A stretch of 22,244 bases of DNA from Mesotaenium endlicherianum. Its lineage: Eukaryota > Streptophyta > Zygnematophyceae > Zygnematales > Mesotaeniaceae. The stretch covers positions 26,240-48,483 of the forward strand of contig WELA01006056.1 of assembly GCA_009602735.1 (NCBI GenBank). Direction: 5' to 3'. How positions within the stretch are numbered: position 1 is the first letter of the stretch; each line of letters begins with the position of its first letter. Below are positions 1 through 8,744 of the stretch, piece by piece. A model generated the notes under the pieces. It did not search any database. It saw only the letters and a program-made list of their open reading frames with translations, and was not told where the DNA came from. The position numbers and the translations under genes were made by a program.

Positions 1-2444
1 GGGCTCAAATGTTGGGTCAGATAGGTAGGCTTTCCTAAGTTGTTCTAGGAAGGACTTTTTCACCTTAAGTGAAGTGAGTGCACACAGGACTTTATCTACA
101 GCATGCTGACTAAAGTTCCTTTCTTGCAAGTCCGGTCTTCTAGAGAGTGCATCAGCAGGATTCAACTTCCTTGGTTTGTAGTCGATTTGGACTTGGAACT
201 ACTCCAGCGTCTGGCTCCAGCGGTTCTCCCTCCTCGACAGCTTGGACTTCTTCTGAAGTGCGTCAGAGCTAGATGATCTGTAATCACCTTAAAAGCTTTA
301 CCATGTAAGTATGCTCTCCACTGTTTGAGTACATGAATGATAGCTAGCAGCTCTTTATCATGCACTGAGTAATTAATCTCCGCTGGATTAAATTTCATAG
401 ACTCATACAACACAGGATGCCACTCCTGCCGTACCTTACCATCCTTTGTGGTTTTGTCAGCAGGCTGCAACAAAATAGCACCCATGGCAAAATCAGAGGC
501 ATCAGTAACCACCTGCACCGGTTTGCTGGGGTCATACACGGCTAGCACTGGGGCAGAACAAAGGGCATCTTTAAGGGTCTGGAAGGCAGCCTGCTGCTCT
601 TCCCCCCACACATACCCGATGTCTTTCTTAGTAAGGTCAGTCAGTTTACTGGCCTTTGTGGAATAATTCTCAATAAATCTCCTATAGTAGTTAGCCAACC
701 CGAGGAAGGATCTAACTTCAGAGACAGACTGTGGTACTGGCCAGTCCCTTATGGTCTGGACTTTCTTAGGATCCACACTGATGCCCTCTTTACTGACAAC
801 GTGGCCTAAGAATTCAATACTTTCCTTAAAGAAATCACACTTGCTCATTTTAGCATACAAGTGATTTTTCCGCAGAGTGTCCAGCACTTTCTTTAAGTGT
901 TCAGTGTGCTGAGCTTCATCTTTAGAGAAAATTAAAATATCATCCAGGAAAACTTGCACAAACTTATCCAAATAAGGTCTGAAAATGTCATTCATAGCAC
1001 CCATAAAGGTAGCAGGAGCATTAGTCAGTCCAAATGGCATCACGTTGAACTCATAGTGTCCATAACGTGTGCGGAAAGCAGTCTTGTGTTCATCCCCCTC
1101 AGCAATTCTGATTTGATGATAACCACTCTTGAGATCTATCTTACTGAACACCTTAGCGCCAGACAGGGTATCAAGCAAGTCCTCGATCCTGGGTAAAGCA
1201 TACTTGTTCTTTACTGTAATTCTGTTCAGGGCTCTGTAATCCACACACATCCGCATACTGCCATCCTTTTTCTTAACAAATAGGATAGGTGCGCCGTACG
1301 GTGATTTACTGGGAGAAATGTAACCATTTTCCTCCAGCTCTGCAATCTGTGTTTTCAACTCCTCGCTCTCCAAATAAGACAAGCCATAAGTGCGTTGCCA
1401 GGGTGGCTGGCTACCAGGTAATAGATCAATCCTATGATCTACTTCCCTTTTAGGGGGTAGTCCTGGAGGCATGTTAAACACATCAGTGTACTGAGCAACA
1501 ATTTTTGCAGCAGTAGGGTGCTCCGGAGGGCTTACCTTTTTCTCAACCACTTCTTCAGGTTGAGGAGGTACCTCTCTTAGCAGCAGACAGAACATTCTGT
1601 CTTCCTTCTGGTTCCAGCTTTTGACGAACTCCATTGCATTCAGCAACTTGCATCCTTCTGGAAGCCTCTTCTTTTCCTTCATTTGCCATCCACACAGGAC
1701 AAGAGGAAGAGCACTGGTGGGTGCCAAGTCAGTCTGCCCATCACTGGCTCCTCTCACTTTAACTGTACCTCTGCTCCAACACACTTCAGCTTGATGTCTA
1801 TTAAGCCAGGACCTGCCTAGCACGAGATCATAAAAGCCAGTGTTGAGTACCTCAAATGTAAGCGTTTCAGTTAGAACTGCAATGCCAGAACCTAACTGGA
1901 CCTCAATAGGCTTGGTTATAACTCCTCCCGGGATACTTGAGGCATCTCCAAGGAATATTTTTCTATTCCCTTGGGTGACAGTAGGCAGCCTTAGCCGCTT
2001 AACTAAGTCCTTGTGGATAAAAGTATGTGACGCCCCTCCGTCAACAAATGCCCTCACCTTCCTACCTGCAATCATGCAATGCAGTAGGATAGGGGGGACT
2101 GTCTTTTCCTGACTTTCGCATTGTTCTCCTGACGTAGCAAAGAAATGTTGGACATCAGGTGGAACAAGAGCATCCAGAGTGTGCACTCTCTGGACGTCTA
2201 TATTGCTGATGGTCTCCTTTATCTGGTTGTCAGGCATGCATAGTGAATCCAGTTCAGCAGGACCCATAATACCTGCTACGAGGGCAGCTAGTGACGACTC
2301 ACTATCTCTAGCATCCTCACAGTCAGTAGACTGGATTACTGACTGTTGCTGTCTTTTAAAGGCTGGTCTTTTCTCTCGACCTTGGGCAGGTGCTTGACTG
2401 GACACTGTTCTCTGTAGTGACCTTTCTCCTGACAATGGTAGCAA
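1..2444 (-). pseudogene. pol: Gypsy A pol: protease, reverse transcriptase, RNase H (broken)
   Basis: The pol frame is open from 2444 to 162. An aspartic-protease motif VDGGASH sits at residues ~134-140. Reverse transcriptase motifs include [10 protein letters not shown] near residue 435 and the catalytic FLDD box at 497-500. RNase H follows with acidic residues D646 (TDASDF), E696 (DKELLA) and D721 (TDHLAL). The protease has D-G-G where most aspartic proteases have D-S/T-G; the variant is shared with copy B, so it is ancestral. After residue ~728 a 1-bp deletion near 258-263, seen by comparison with copy B, shifts the frame. The original frame continues to position 1 but also carries an in-frame TAG at 199-201 where B has CAG. 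Expression would need -1 frameshifting from gag. Integrase is outside the window. Confidence 0.93.
2319..2360 (-). promoter_or_regulatory. -1 ribosomal frameshift signal joining gag to pol (copy A)
   Basis: On the minus strand the gag frame reads CCT TTA AAA, which is the canonical slippery heptamer T TTA AAA (plus coordinates 2354-2360). A 7-nt spacer (2347-2353) follows. Then comes a perfect 10-bp inverted repeat, ACAGTCAGTA and TACTGACTGT (2337-2346 and 2319-2328), with an 8-nt loop. The gag stop codon (2336-2338) lies within this hairpin. Pol is in the -1 frame relative to gag, overlapping it by about 110 nt, so a slip at this site joins the two. Spacing and geometry match known retroviral -1 frameshift elements. 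The whole signal is identical in copy B at 17125-17166. That it works is an inference from structure. Confidence 0.82.
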
Positions 2445-3814
2445 GTGGATTTTGCTGAGGCTGGTCTCGGCTTAGTCCTACCATCACCCCTTCCATAGCC
2501 ACCTCGAGAGGAACCACCTCTACCTCTAGACTGAATAGCATTGTACTCATACTCATATTCATCACCCTGATTATCCTCAGCCTGGTCTCCTTCAATTGCA
2601 TTGTAGGAACCGTGGGGCTTCTTGACAATCTTAGACACCAAAGCATTACTCTGGGGCTTGTGATTGAGTTGCTGCTGATCCCAGGCGTCAGCATCCTGGA
2701 TCAAGTCAGCCAGTTTCTCATACTTTTTCTCAGCAAAATGACCAGAGACCTCGGATTTCAAGCCATACCTGAAGTATGCTATCCTATACTGTTCTGGCAA
2801 ATCTGGCTGCTTCATCATGTTCTCTTGGAACTTTTGAGCAAACTCAGCAACTGAAGTGGTCTGCTTCAGTGTCAGGGAGATCATCGCATAGATAGCTTTC
2901 TCCTGCTGGTTGATGACATCAAACTTCTCATGCAACTTCTCGACAAACTCTACCCACGTAGGGTCACCGAGTTGCCGAGCCTTACGCTCTTCCTTCCAGT
3001 AAAGCCACCAGTCTGCGGCACTGCCTTTCAGTAGCGCACCGGTGTGCCTGACCTTCTCGTAATCTTGCAGTTCTGGGTAGTTCTCCAGCCACTGCTCAAC
3101 ATCCGCGAGAAACTTGATCAGGTAATATTTTCTGTTTCCCTCAGGATCATATTCCTGGGGAGGTTTCGGCTTGGGCTTACTAGGCCCTCGGCCACCACCA
3201 CTAGTGGTTTGAGACCCCAGTTGGTCTCTGTATCGCGGTAGGGACATGATGATTCTTTTGTCCTCCTGTTGGGACTGATACATGGTCGCCATTTGCGATT
3301 GCATCTGAATGAACAACGCTCCCAAGTCTACACTCTGGGGTGGTAGATTAGCAAATGCAACAGCAGCATTGGCATCTACTCGCTGAGTAGTGTCCTCAAC
3401 AATCCCTCTCGCTCCTGCACCAGCAATTCCTGCCGCATTCAGCCGGCCACGTATTTGACCTAGGGGTACATTGAGTTGCACAGCAGGAGGTGGGTTCAGA
3501 ACGTTGACCCTTGATGCCATAAGTTCTTCAACAGTGCGCTCATCAGCTGGCTGTCCTTCTCTCCTTTGTGTATCTTCAGCGGCCTTTGCTACTTGTTCAG
3601 CTTCTAATCTGGCTCTCTCCTCCTCAGCTTGCTGTGCTGCGACTGCGGCAATAGCAGCTGCCTCATCTGCAGCCTCTCTAGCTGCAGTATCTGCTACTGC
3701 TTCAGAATAGGTACGGGTTCCCGCTACATGGCTTTCCGCCTGGTTTTCGACATTCTCGTTATCCTGGTTCTCCATGTCTCGGGAGTTGCTAGTTTGAGAC
3801 CTTGTCCTTACCAT
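2336..3814 (-). CDS. gag: Gypsy A Gag (capsid/nucleocapsid), intact
   Basis: This is a complete 492-residue ORF encoding the structural protein that assembles the cytoplasmic virus-like particle and packages element RNA. The N-terminal ~120 residues are rich in Ala, Glu and Gln and probably form a coiled coil. A retrotransposon-gag/capsid-type helical domain spans roughly residues 230-350, with conserved Trp residues around ADWW. The C-terminus is RGG-rich, then carries one CCHC zinc knuckle (C458, C461, H466, C471; CX2CX4HX4C), the usual RNA-binding nucleocapsid signature. The start MVRTRSQ lies just downstream of the primer-binding site and matches copy B. The last codons hold the slippery heptamer used to enter pol. 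This is the only long retroelement ORF in the window without a visible lesion. Confidence 0.92.
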   Translation of the reverse strand: MVRTRSQTSNSRDMENQDNENVENQAESHVAGTRTYSEAVADTAAREAADEAAAIAAVAAQQAEEERARLEAEQVAKAAEDTQRREGQPADERTVEELMASRVNVLNPPPAVQLNVPLGQIRGRLNAAGIAGAGARGIVEDTTQRVDANAAVAFANLPPQSVDLGALFIQMQSQMATMYQSQQEDKRIIMSLPRYRDQLGSQTTSGGGRGPSKPKPKPPQEYDPEGNRKYYLIKFLADVEQWLENYPELQDYEKVRHTGALLKGSAADWWLYWKEERKARQLGDPTWVEFVEKLHEKFDVINQQEKAIYAMISLTLKQTTSVAEFAQKFQENMMKQPDLPEQYRIAYFRYGLKSEVSGHFAEKKYEKLADLIQDADAWDQQQLNHKPQSNALVSKIVKKPHGSYNAIEGDQAEDNQGDEYEYEYNAIQSRGRGGSSRGGYGRGDGRTKPRPASAKSTCYHCQEKGHYREQCPVKHLPKVERKDQPLKDSNSQ

Positions 3815-3834
3815 ACAAAGAAGACTGTGATAAT

Positions 3835-3847
3835 TGCTCCGATACCA
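3835..3847 (-). other. Primer-binding site, initiator tRNA-Met type (copy A)
   Basis: On the minus strand, one base inside the LTR's terminal CA, the sequence is TGGTATCGGAGCA. Plant gypsy and copia elements commonly use TGGTATCAGAGC, complementary to the 3' end of initiator tRNA-Met. This copy has one mismatch to that consensus. The match fixes the element's orientation and the inner LTR boundary. Confidence 0.85.
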
Positions 3848-4202
3848 CTGAAATGAATCGACTTACCAAATAAGCGATCAACAATTAATAAAAGATCTTT
3901 ATATCAGCAAGTAATCTTCATAGTATTTTCCGTTAACTGGTTAAACGGCAAAGGACAACACACTAGCAGCGAATAATACACGTAATTCAAATGAGAGTAA
4001 ACTAGCATCAATAATGCAAATCAGTGAACTCATACATAAGCAAGGTTAGAAGACAGTGCGTATCAATGGCTTCTCGCCTTGGATTCAGATCGCTCTCAGT
4101 AAGCTGTACAAGAGAGTTGGCCTCGTTTCCGAATGCCGAACTCGAGAGCAATGCCTAGCATATGTACATGGAATGAGTTTACTGTTCAACGGCCAGTGCA
4201 AT

Positions 4203-4700
4203 GGCACCGCCTACCCGGGAGTTAACCACGTTGGTAGTACCTCGGTTAACCAAATCCATCGCCATCTCCCATCATCCCGAATAGCCATCCATCATAGGGA
4301 TGTCATTTGACCATTCATCTAGCATTTCGTACTTAGATGCATATCGAGGCAGTACGCTGCTACCGAGTATGGAAGTCAGCTGGCTGTCAAAGAATGTGTC
4401 AGCAAGCTGACTTAAGTTGACTTCAGCCTGCTGCTTTCGGCCGAGTCATTAAACTGATATTAGATATAAAGTCCAGCAGACTGATCATTAACTAGAGTTC
4501 AGCAGACTGAACTGATTTCACTATTATATTTAAATGAATATTATATCAACTAATATACTGATTCATTACATATAACGACCATATTCATTGGTCGATTGAC
4601 TGAAGTCCTAACTGTTCAGTTGACTGACGACGGCTCCGCCTACCCAGGAGGTAACCACACTGGTAGAACATCGGCTTACCGAATCTTAGTCGACCTCCCG
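4203..4700. repeat. Dispersed ~69-bp direct repeat within the LTR
   Basis: The block starting GGCACCGCCTACCCGGGAG at 4203 recurs, degenerated, as GGCTCCGCCTACCCAGGAG at 4632. Both continue through a similar TTAACCACGTTGGTAG / GTAACCACACTGGTAG stretch. Repeats of this kind in the upstream part of an LTR are often transcription-factor sites, but no function is shown here. Confidence 0.7.
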
Positions 4701-4880
4701 ACTTTCAATATACTACGGTCACAAGTGCCAATCTACAAGTAATAATGTAAATGAATATATTTATCCTCAGCATACTGAGTCCAAGTATACTAAATATATT
4801 ATACAAGCTTACTATATATCAACCTCTTGATATGATATTCCATATATAAGTAGTATTCAAATCTCAGCCAACTATACTAT

Positions 4881-4982
4881 GATACAAAAGTCATCCTGCT
4901 GACCTTTTCAACAAATTGAGCAAACTACACTGATACAAAAGTCATCCTGTTGACCTTTTTGACAAAGTTAGTAAACTCGCAT
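4881..4982. repeat. Tandem 51-bp repeat pair in the LTR (probable U3)
   Basis: Two adjacent units begin GATACAAAAGTCATCCTG at 4881 and 4932. They differ at several positions, so this is an old duplication. On the element strand it lies near the start of the LTR, where enhancer repeats are usual in retroelements. Confidence 0.8.
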
Positions 4983-5152
4983 CATATCGACATACATTCA
5001 TTTAGTTAAACTCGCACATGTGAGTATATTGACATAATACTTATTTAGGGATGTATTTATATATGCAATTGCGCCAATATAGTGTTTTATAATTGTAGAT
5101 CTATTTTACTATACATGAACAACTACACTCTGCTACCTGTACATGCAAGAGT

Positions 5153-5435
5153 CTAATTAGTGGGTGAGTCCACTAACACACCATCGCTATTACTTCCAGC
5201 ATTGTCGTCAGTGGCAAGTGCCATCCTGCACATTGGTCCTACGCATAGGAGGTGGCTCCCCCTCGTGGTAGTCTATATTTAGCCTACTGATAAGTGCAAA
5301 ACTGGCCTTAGTCTCCTCGGCCTCGAGTAGTCCATCACGAAGTGTGCCAGGTTCTGTGGCATTGCTTATATTAATTAGGTAGGCTCTCGTAATAGTGATA
5401 CCTATGCTCCTTGATGGTTTATGACATGGGTGGCT
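5153..5435 (-). pseudogene. C-terminal fragment of an unidentified viral-type ORF, frameshifted
   Basis: The minus strand is open from 5435 to a TGA at 5208-5210 (75 residues) and looks coding, with residues such as RAYLINISNATEPG and a charged helical stretch. A second frame starting near 5218 then continues as a Ser/Asp-rich tail (TDDNAGSNSDG) ending at TAG 5153-5155. A single frameshift near 5215 would join the two into one acidic C-terminus. I do not recognise the family. Its 5' part overlaps the plus-strand RPB2-like fragment by ~37 bp, so the two are joined at a rearrangement breakpoint near 5400-5435. It abuts the gypsy A LTR on the left. Confidence 0.45.
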
Positions 5436-5722
5436 TCAGCACTATAGTGCTCTCCTCTCCCACAATTAAGTCGTCAGAGATAATGCCTGAAATAGGCCAG
5501 TCAGTAATTCAGGGTACTAACAGATGGTGGAAAGCAGATGTGGATGGTACAGTTGTATCATACAGTACTACCACCAGCGGGGACACTGAGGTCAAGGTGA
5601 TCAGCTGTTGCAAGCTTACTACTGGTGATAAGCTGGCCACTCCTCATGGTCAGAAGGGCGTGGCTGTTGTTGTGGATGACAATGCCAGGCCATATGGTGT
5701 CAACAAGCATATCTACTCGTAG
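5399..5722 (+). pseudogene. RPB2-like (DNA-directed RNA polymerase second largest subunit) fragment, viral type
   Basis: The frame opens after a TGA at 5396 and runs 107 residues. The key segment TGDKLATPHGQKGV (nt ~5621-5662) matches the nearly invariant G-D-K...H-G-Q-K-G signature of multisubunit RNA polymerase second-largest subunits, with both active-centre lysines kept. Upstream, a G-x-x-V-x-x-G stretch followed by KADVDGTV fits the preceding part of the same domain. The normal continuation, a Pro-Asp-rich hybrid-binding stretch with an S-R-M-T motif, is missing: after YGVNK the frame ends at a TAG exactly where the inverted-repeat arm begins (~5705). Divergence from cellular RPB2 and the neighbouring capping-like ORF suggest a large DNA virus origin. 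Cytoplasmic linear plasmids are the main alternative. It is a non-functional fragment. Confidence 0.62.
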
Positions 5723-6473
5723 GCCATTAGGAATACCAGTGTGGCACATTATATGCTATGGTGAGCAGGTTGCAGCCGTCAGTAGTGGCGGATCAGCACA
5801 GAGTACTGTACATATGATGGCTACTACAAGCAGGCAAGGAGTGAGGTCTCACGTAGCACATGTAGAATATGGAAGATGCTGTTACCTCATTCCAGTGTAT
5901 AGTGCAGCACACAACTTCATCAGTCTCAATGTAGGCAACTATGGGCTCTGCAATCCTACTACATGCATAGTGCCTGGCAATATGAACACTAAGATAGCGT
6001 ACTACACCACTAACACTGCGTCTACTATGACTGTCAGTGGAATATGCGTTGACTGTGCACTGGTAGTCACAATGACACGGGTGATACTAGATGGTATAGA
6101 TACTACACCAGTAGTCTATGCTCTGCCCAGCACTATCACTGTTGCTAACACTCGCTATGTCACCTACGGCAATGCCAGTAGTGTCAGTACTAGTGTTGAT
6201 CACCCTCCTGGTGCTTTTAATCTATCGGCACAGTCCGTTAATTGCATGTCATATGCTGCTAGTCCGATGCTACGTGCCATTGGTCCCATTGCTGTTAGGC
6301 CCATATCACAAGCTGTTGTTCCTACACTAAGGCGTATACAGGTTGTTAGGGCAATGGATTCTGAAATAAGCTATAGTGGCAACTCTAGAGGTGCGCATGG
6401 ACACAAAGCTGTGGGCAGGCCAACAATGAGCGTAGGGCAAGGTATTCTCACCAGGCCATATACAGCTGCATGA
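5703..6473 (+). pseudogene. Duplicated C-terminal part of unidentified viral ORF X (in arm L)
   Basis: The plus frame is open through the whole arm for ~257 residues. It is rich in Thr, Val, Ser, Cys and Tyr in alternating patterns, as in an all-beta protein. No domain is recognised; a virion structural protein would fit the composition but is speculation. It matches the minus-strand ORF in arm R, which reads smoothly from unique upstream sequence, so arm L looks like the derived copy that landed inside the RPB2-like gene. Of 17 differences between arms over the first 386 bp, about 5, 8 and 4 fall at codon positions 1, 2 and 3, with no third-position excess. This indicates neutral drift since duplication. 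The frame ends at TGA 6471-6473, where arm similarity also ends. Confidence 0.5.
5705..6467 (+). repeat. Inverted-repeat arm L (viral region)
   Basis: This stretch is the reverse complement of ~7441-8090. Over 5705-6090 I count 17 mismatches in 386 bp (about 95.6% identity). The remainder is nearer 90% with small indels. Arm L carries 103 bp (6091-6193) absent from arm R, bounded by TACTAG at 6085-6090 and 6188-6193. The left edge coincides with the end of RPB2 similarity. Confidence 0.9.
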
Positions 6474-6914
6474 CACAGTGCCGCATAACACATCTTCTGC
6501 TGGACTAGGGAATGCACCCTTTAAAAGGTCTATGCAGCTAATCTCCAGGTCATACCCTGCCACGCACATGTCTGATGGCATACCCCTGTATACAACCTGG
6601 CCTACACCAGGTAGCGATCCTTGAGTAACTCCCAGTATGGACGCAGCCCTAACAGTCCTCATCCAACTATCGCACTTCTATACGCTGGACACGTTAGTAT
6701 TCCTAACTGGTGACTCGTTTCTACTTACCACCCCCCATCCGTCCATAGATCCTATCTTATACACAGGATTGCATACATCCACTAGCCTATTATAATCATG
6801 GCCACCTATTAGTCTAACTGTACATACTTCATTATACCTCTTGCCAACCCATACTATGGATAATCCTTTATCGTTCATGACACGTCTAAGGGCATCTATT
6901 GATATGACATTCAT
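6474..6914 (-). pseudogene. Unidentified viral-type ORF with internal TAG
   Basis: The minus frame starts at ATG 6914 (it is open some codons further upstream), reads 78 residues to a TAG at 6678-6680, then continues in the same frame past MRTVRAASILGV into arm L, where it is no longer meaningful. Composition is coding-like, with IVWVGKRYNEV and a hydrophobic/charged alternation. A resemblance of the second half to RPB1 C-terminal segments crossed my mind but is too weak to assert. It is head-to-head with the plus-strand ORF at 6969, leaving a 54-bp gap that could have been a shared promoter region. The single TAG could be CAG decay. Confidence 0.4.
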
Positions 6915-6968
6915 GTTGAGTGCGTTGGACTCATCAGCAGTGTTGCATGAGCTCGCAACAACATCAAT

Positions 6969-7253
6969 ATGGATTTAGTTAACTATGATAGAGCTATGAT
7001 TACAAGGAATTCCCTTGGTAGTGATGGGTACCTATGCTACAATAGAGGCCGAGCATTGGAAGGAATAATGAACATGGGTAATGAGGGTAGGATAGTTAGT
7101 AACAGAGGCCAGCTATACATATTTGTGCCTCGCAGTATGGACTGGCCTATACTTGTATCTAAGCCTGCTATGGTAGCGGTGGCTACTGAGATAGGTGCCG
7201 ACAACGCTACTGTCACTGCCTACTCCATGATGGCTGCCACTGAGTGGGCCTAA
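6969..7253 (+). CDS. Unidentified viral-type ORF Y (possibly frameshifted remnant)
   Basis: The ORF of 94 residues opens at ATG 6969 and ends at TAA 7251-7253. It includes SDGYLCYNRGRALEGI and a C-terminal ATVTAYSMMAATEWA. A second open plus frame runs from about 7252 to 7387 (with SPTSVCCALGTCDIY), which a frameshift could join to it. Its last third overlaps the minus-strand tail of ORF X (down to 7113), and only one of the two can be genuine in the overlap. No family is recognised. It sits in the unique spacer between the inverted-repeat arms. Confidence 0.35.
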   Translation: MDLVNYDRAMITRNSLGSDGYLCYNRGRALEGIMNMGNEGRIVSNRGQLYIFVPRSMDWPILVSKPAMVAVATEIGADNATVTAYSMMAATEWA

Positions 7254-8729
7254 TGGTGGACAACTACGATATCCAGGCATCTCACCAACGTCTGTATGCT
7301 GCGCATTAGGCACATGCGACATATACCGCACTGGCCTTATTGGTATCTCAGGCCTATTGTACATCCCTGGCATATCAAGCCTAGAGTAACACTCAGGGTG
7401 CAGGTGGCCTGGCAGAGTGTACAGCTGCCCAGATGGTGTACATGGCCTGGTCAGGATACATTGTTCTACGCTCATTGTTGGCCTGCCCACAGCTCTGTGT
7501 CCATGCGCACCTCTAGAGTCGCCACTATAGATTATTCCAGAATCCACTATCCTAACAGCCTGTATACGTCCCAGTGTAGGAACAGCAGCCTATGGTATGG
7601 GCCTAACAGCAATCGGACAATGGCACGTAGCATCGGACTAGCAGCATATGACATGGAATTAACAGACTGTGGCGATAGATTAAACCCAGGAGGGTGATCA
7701 ACACTAGTATCAGCCGTGTCATTGTGGCTACCAGTGCACAGTCAGCGCATATTCCATTGACAGTCATAGTGGACGCAGTGTTAGTGGTGTAGTACGCTAT
7801 CTTAGTGTCTATATTGCCAGGCACTATGCATGTAGTAGGATTGCGGAGTCCATAGTTGCCTACATCGAGAGTGATGAAGTTGTGTGCTGCACTATACACT
7901 GGAATGAGGTAACAGCATCTTCCATATTCTACATGTGCTACGTGAGACCTCACTCCTTGCTTGTTTGTAGTAGCCATCATGTGTACAGTACTCTGTGCTG
8001 ATCCGCCACTACTGTCGGCTGCAACCTGCTCACCATAGCATATAATGTGCCACACTGGTATTTCTAATGGCCTACGAGCAGATATGCTTATCAATGTCCT
8101 CTTGTCACTAGTCAGCATCCATTGAGAATGTGTGGATATTATGCCTGCCACATCGTCATCACATACATGCAATATGCGCATGAGAGTACATGTGTTGTGC
8201 CACTGATAGGGCAGTCCTTCACAAGGTTAAGAGTCGAGTTAGATGTAAAAGGAGTGTCCAAATTCAGTATGGCACCCCTCACAGGCAATTGTAGTGCCTT
8301 AAAACATGCTCTGAGCCTATTCCATATCTGGTACATACAAGACATGATAAATTGGGACCCTTGAGTCATCTCTATTGACTCAAGTATAGTAGGAGTCATT
8401 TCACCCGCACTGCCAGTCTCATAGATTTTAATACATACAGACAGCGCGTTCATGGGAGCATCCTTCAGATCCTTTTGTGCCACTCTGCTAGTCTTGTCTG
8501 TCCCTGTTATACATGCATTGACAGCGTGTCCTAGTCTAGGATATGCAGTTCCTAGACTGTAAGACATATTAGCAAAATCATCCCTTCCTGCAGTCTCTGT
8601 CGCATAGCACTGTACAACAAGTCTTATAAATTCCACGGCAAGGTCATTCTTCGATTTATACTAGATAACTGTAGGCATCATAACACTAGCAGGTATAACA
8701 GCACCTCTGGCACTAGTACTGCATCTAGG
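7113..8729 (-). pseudogene. Unidentified large viral-type ORF X, broken into several frames
   Basis: Three minus-strand open stretches look like one decayed gene of more than 450 codons. (1) 8729-8139, with an in-frame TAG at 8661-8663, holds a helical N-terminal part including YPRLGHAVNACITGTDKTSR. (2) 8181-7603 overlaps it in another frame; the frame change probably lies near 8200-8215, where the coding-like character switches. It reads through the inverted-repeat edge (8090) without a break and covers the beta-rich region shared with arm L. It loses frame at the 103-bp gap at about 7703. (3) 7547-7113 resumes with MDSGIIYSGDSRGAHGHRAV and a Pro/Arg/His-rich tail. I recognise no domain. A capsid or other virion protein is one possibility, with no motif proof. 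Confidence 0.42.
7441..8090 (-). repeat. Inverted-repeat arm R (viral region)
   Basis: This is the reverse complement of 5705-6467, lacking 103 bp relative to it. The missing segment in arm L is flanked by a 6-bp TACTAG repeat, of which arm R keeps one copy: the signature of slippage or microhomology deletion. Arm R also has a 1-bp deletion (about 7614) relative to L. Beyond 8090 the sequences flanking the two arms are unrelated. Confidence 0.9.
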
Positions 8730-8744
8730 CTAGAGTCAGGCTCA

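Larger units (their letters stand above)
1..5152 (-). mobile_element. Ty3/gypsy LTR retrotransposon, copy A (3' end off window)
   Basis: Read on the minus strand the order is LTR, primer-binding site, gag, a -1 frameshift signal, then pol with protease, reverse transcriptase and RNase H. Integrase, polypurine tract and the 3' LTR would lie left of the window. The order and the reverse transcriptase and RNase H motifs identify a Ty3/gypsy (Metaviridae-type) element. The inner LTR edge is clear at 3849. The outer edge near 5152 is approximate, placed where a viral-looking ORF begins, and I could not identify a target-site duplication. Gag is open, but pol carries a 1-bp deletion and a nonsense codon, so this copy cannot make full-length Gag-Pol. 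It is about 90-95% identical to copy B at 14877-19362, except for one nearly identical tract. Confidence 0.93.
3849..5152 (-). repeat. 5' LTR of gypsy copy A (outer edge approximate)
   Basis: The stretch next to the primer-binding site matches the equivalent part of copy B (18641-19362) until B is truncated at 19362 (equivalent to 4570 here). On the plus strand the LTR begins TG at 3849, giving the expected terminal CA on the element strand. It holds two kinds of internal repeat: a degenerate ~69-bp block at 4203-4271 repeated at 4632-4700, and a ~51-bp tandem pair at 4881-4982. A TATAAAG-like motif conserved in both copies lies on the minus strand near 3897-3905 and is a possible promoter element, weakly supported. 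No convincing ORF is present. The outer end is uncertain by tens of bases. Confidence 0.72.

Noticed and set aside
4204..4982. CRISPR-like array from repeats
   Set aside because: Only two diverged copies of each block, different lengths, irregular spacing, and located inside an LTR.
5399..5722. Host nuclear RPB2 pseudogene
   Set aside because: The residues around GDKLATPHGQKG differ from the cellular K-F-A/S-S-R-H version, and the neighbours are virus-like, so a viral origin fits better. A search is needed to exclude it fully.
6474..6914. RPB1 C-terminal fragment
   Set aside because: A vague resemblance near RAASILGV and the following segment, but no invariant RPB1 motif (NADFDGD, bridge helix or trigger loop) can be seen.
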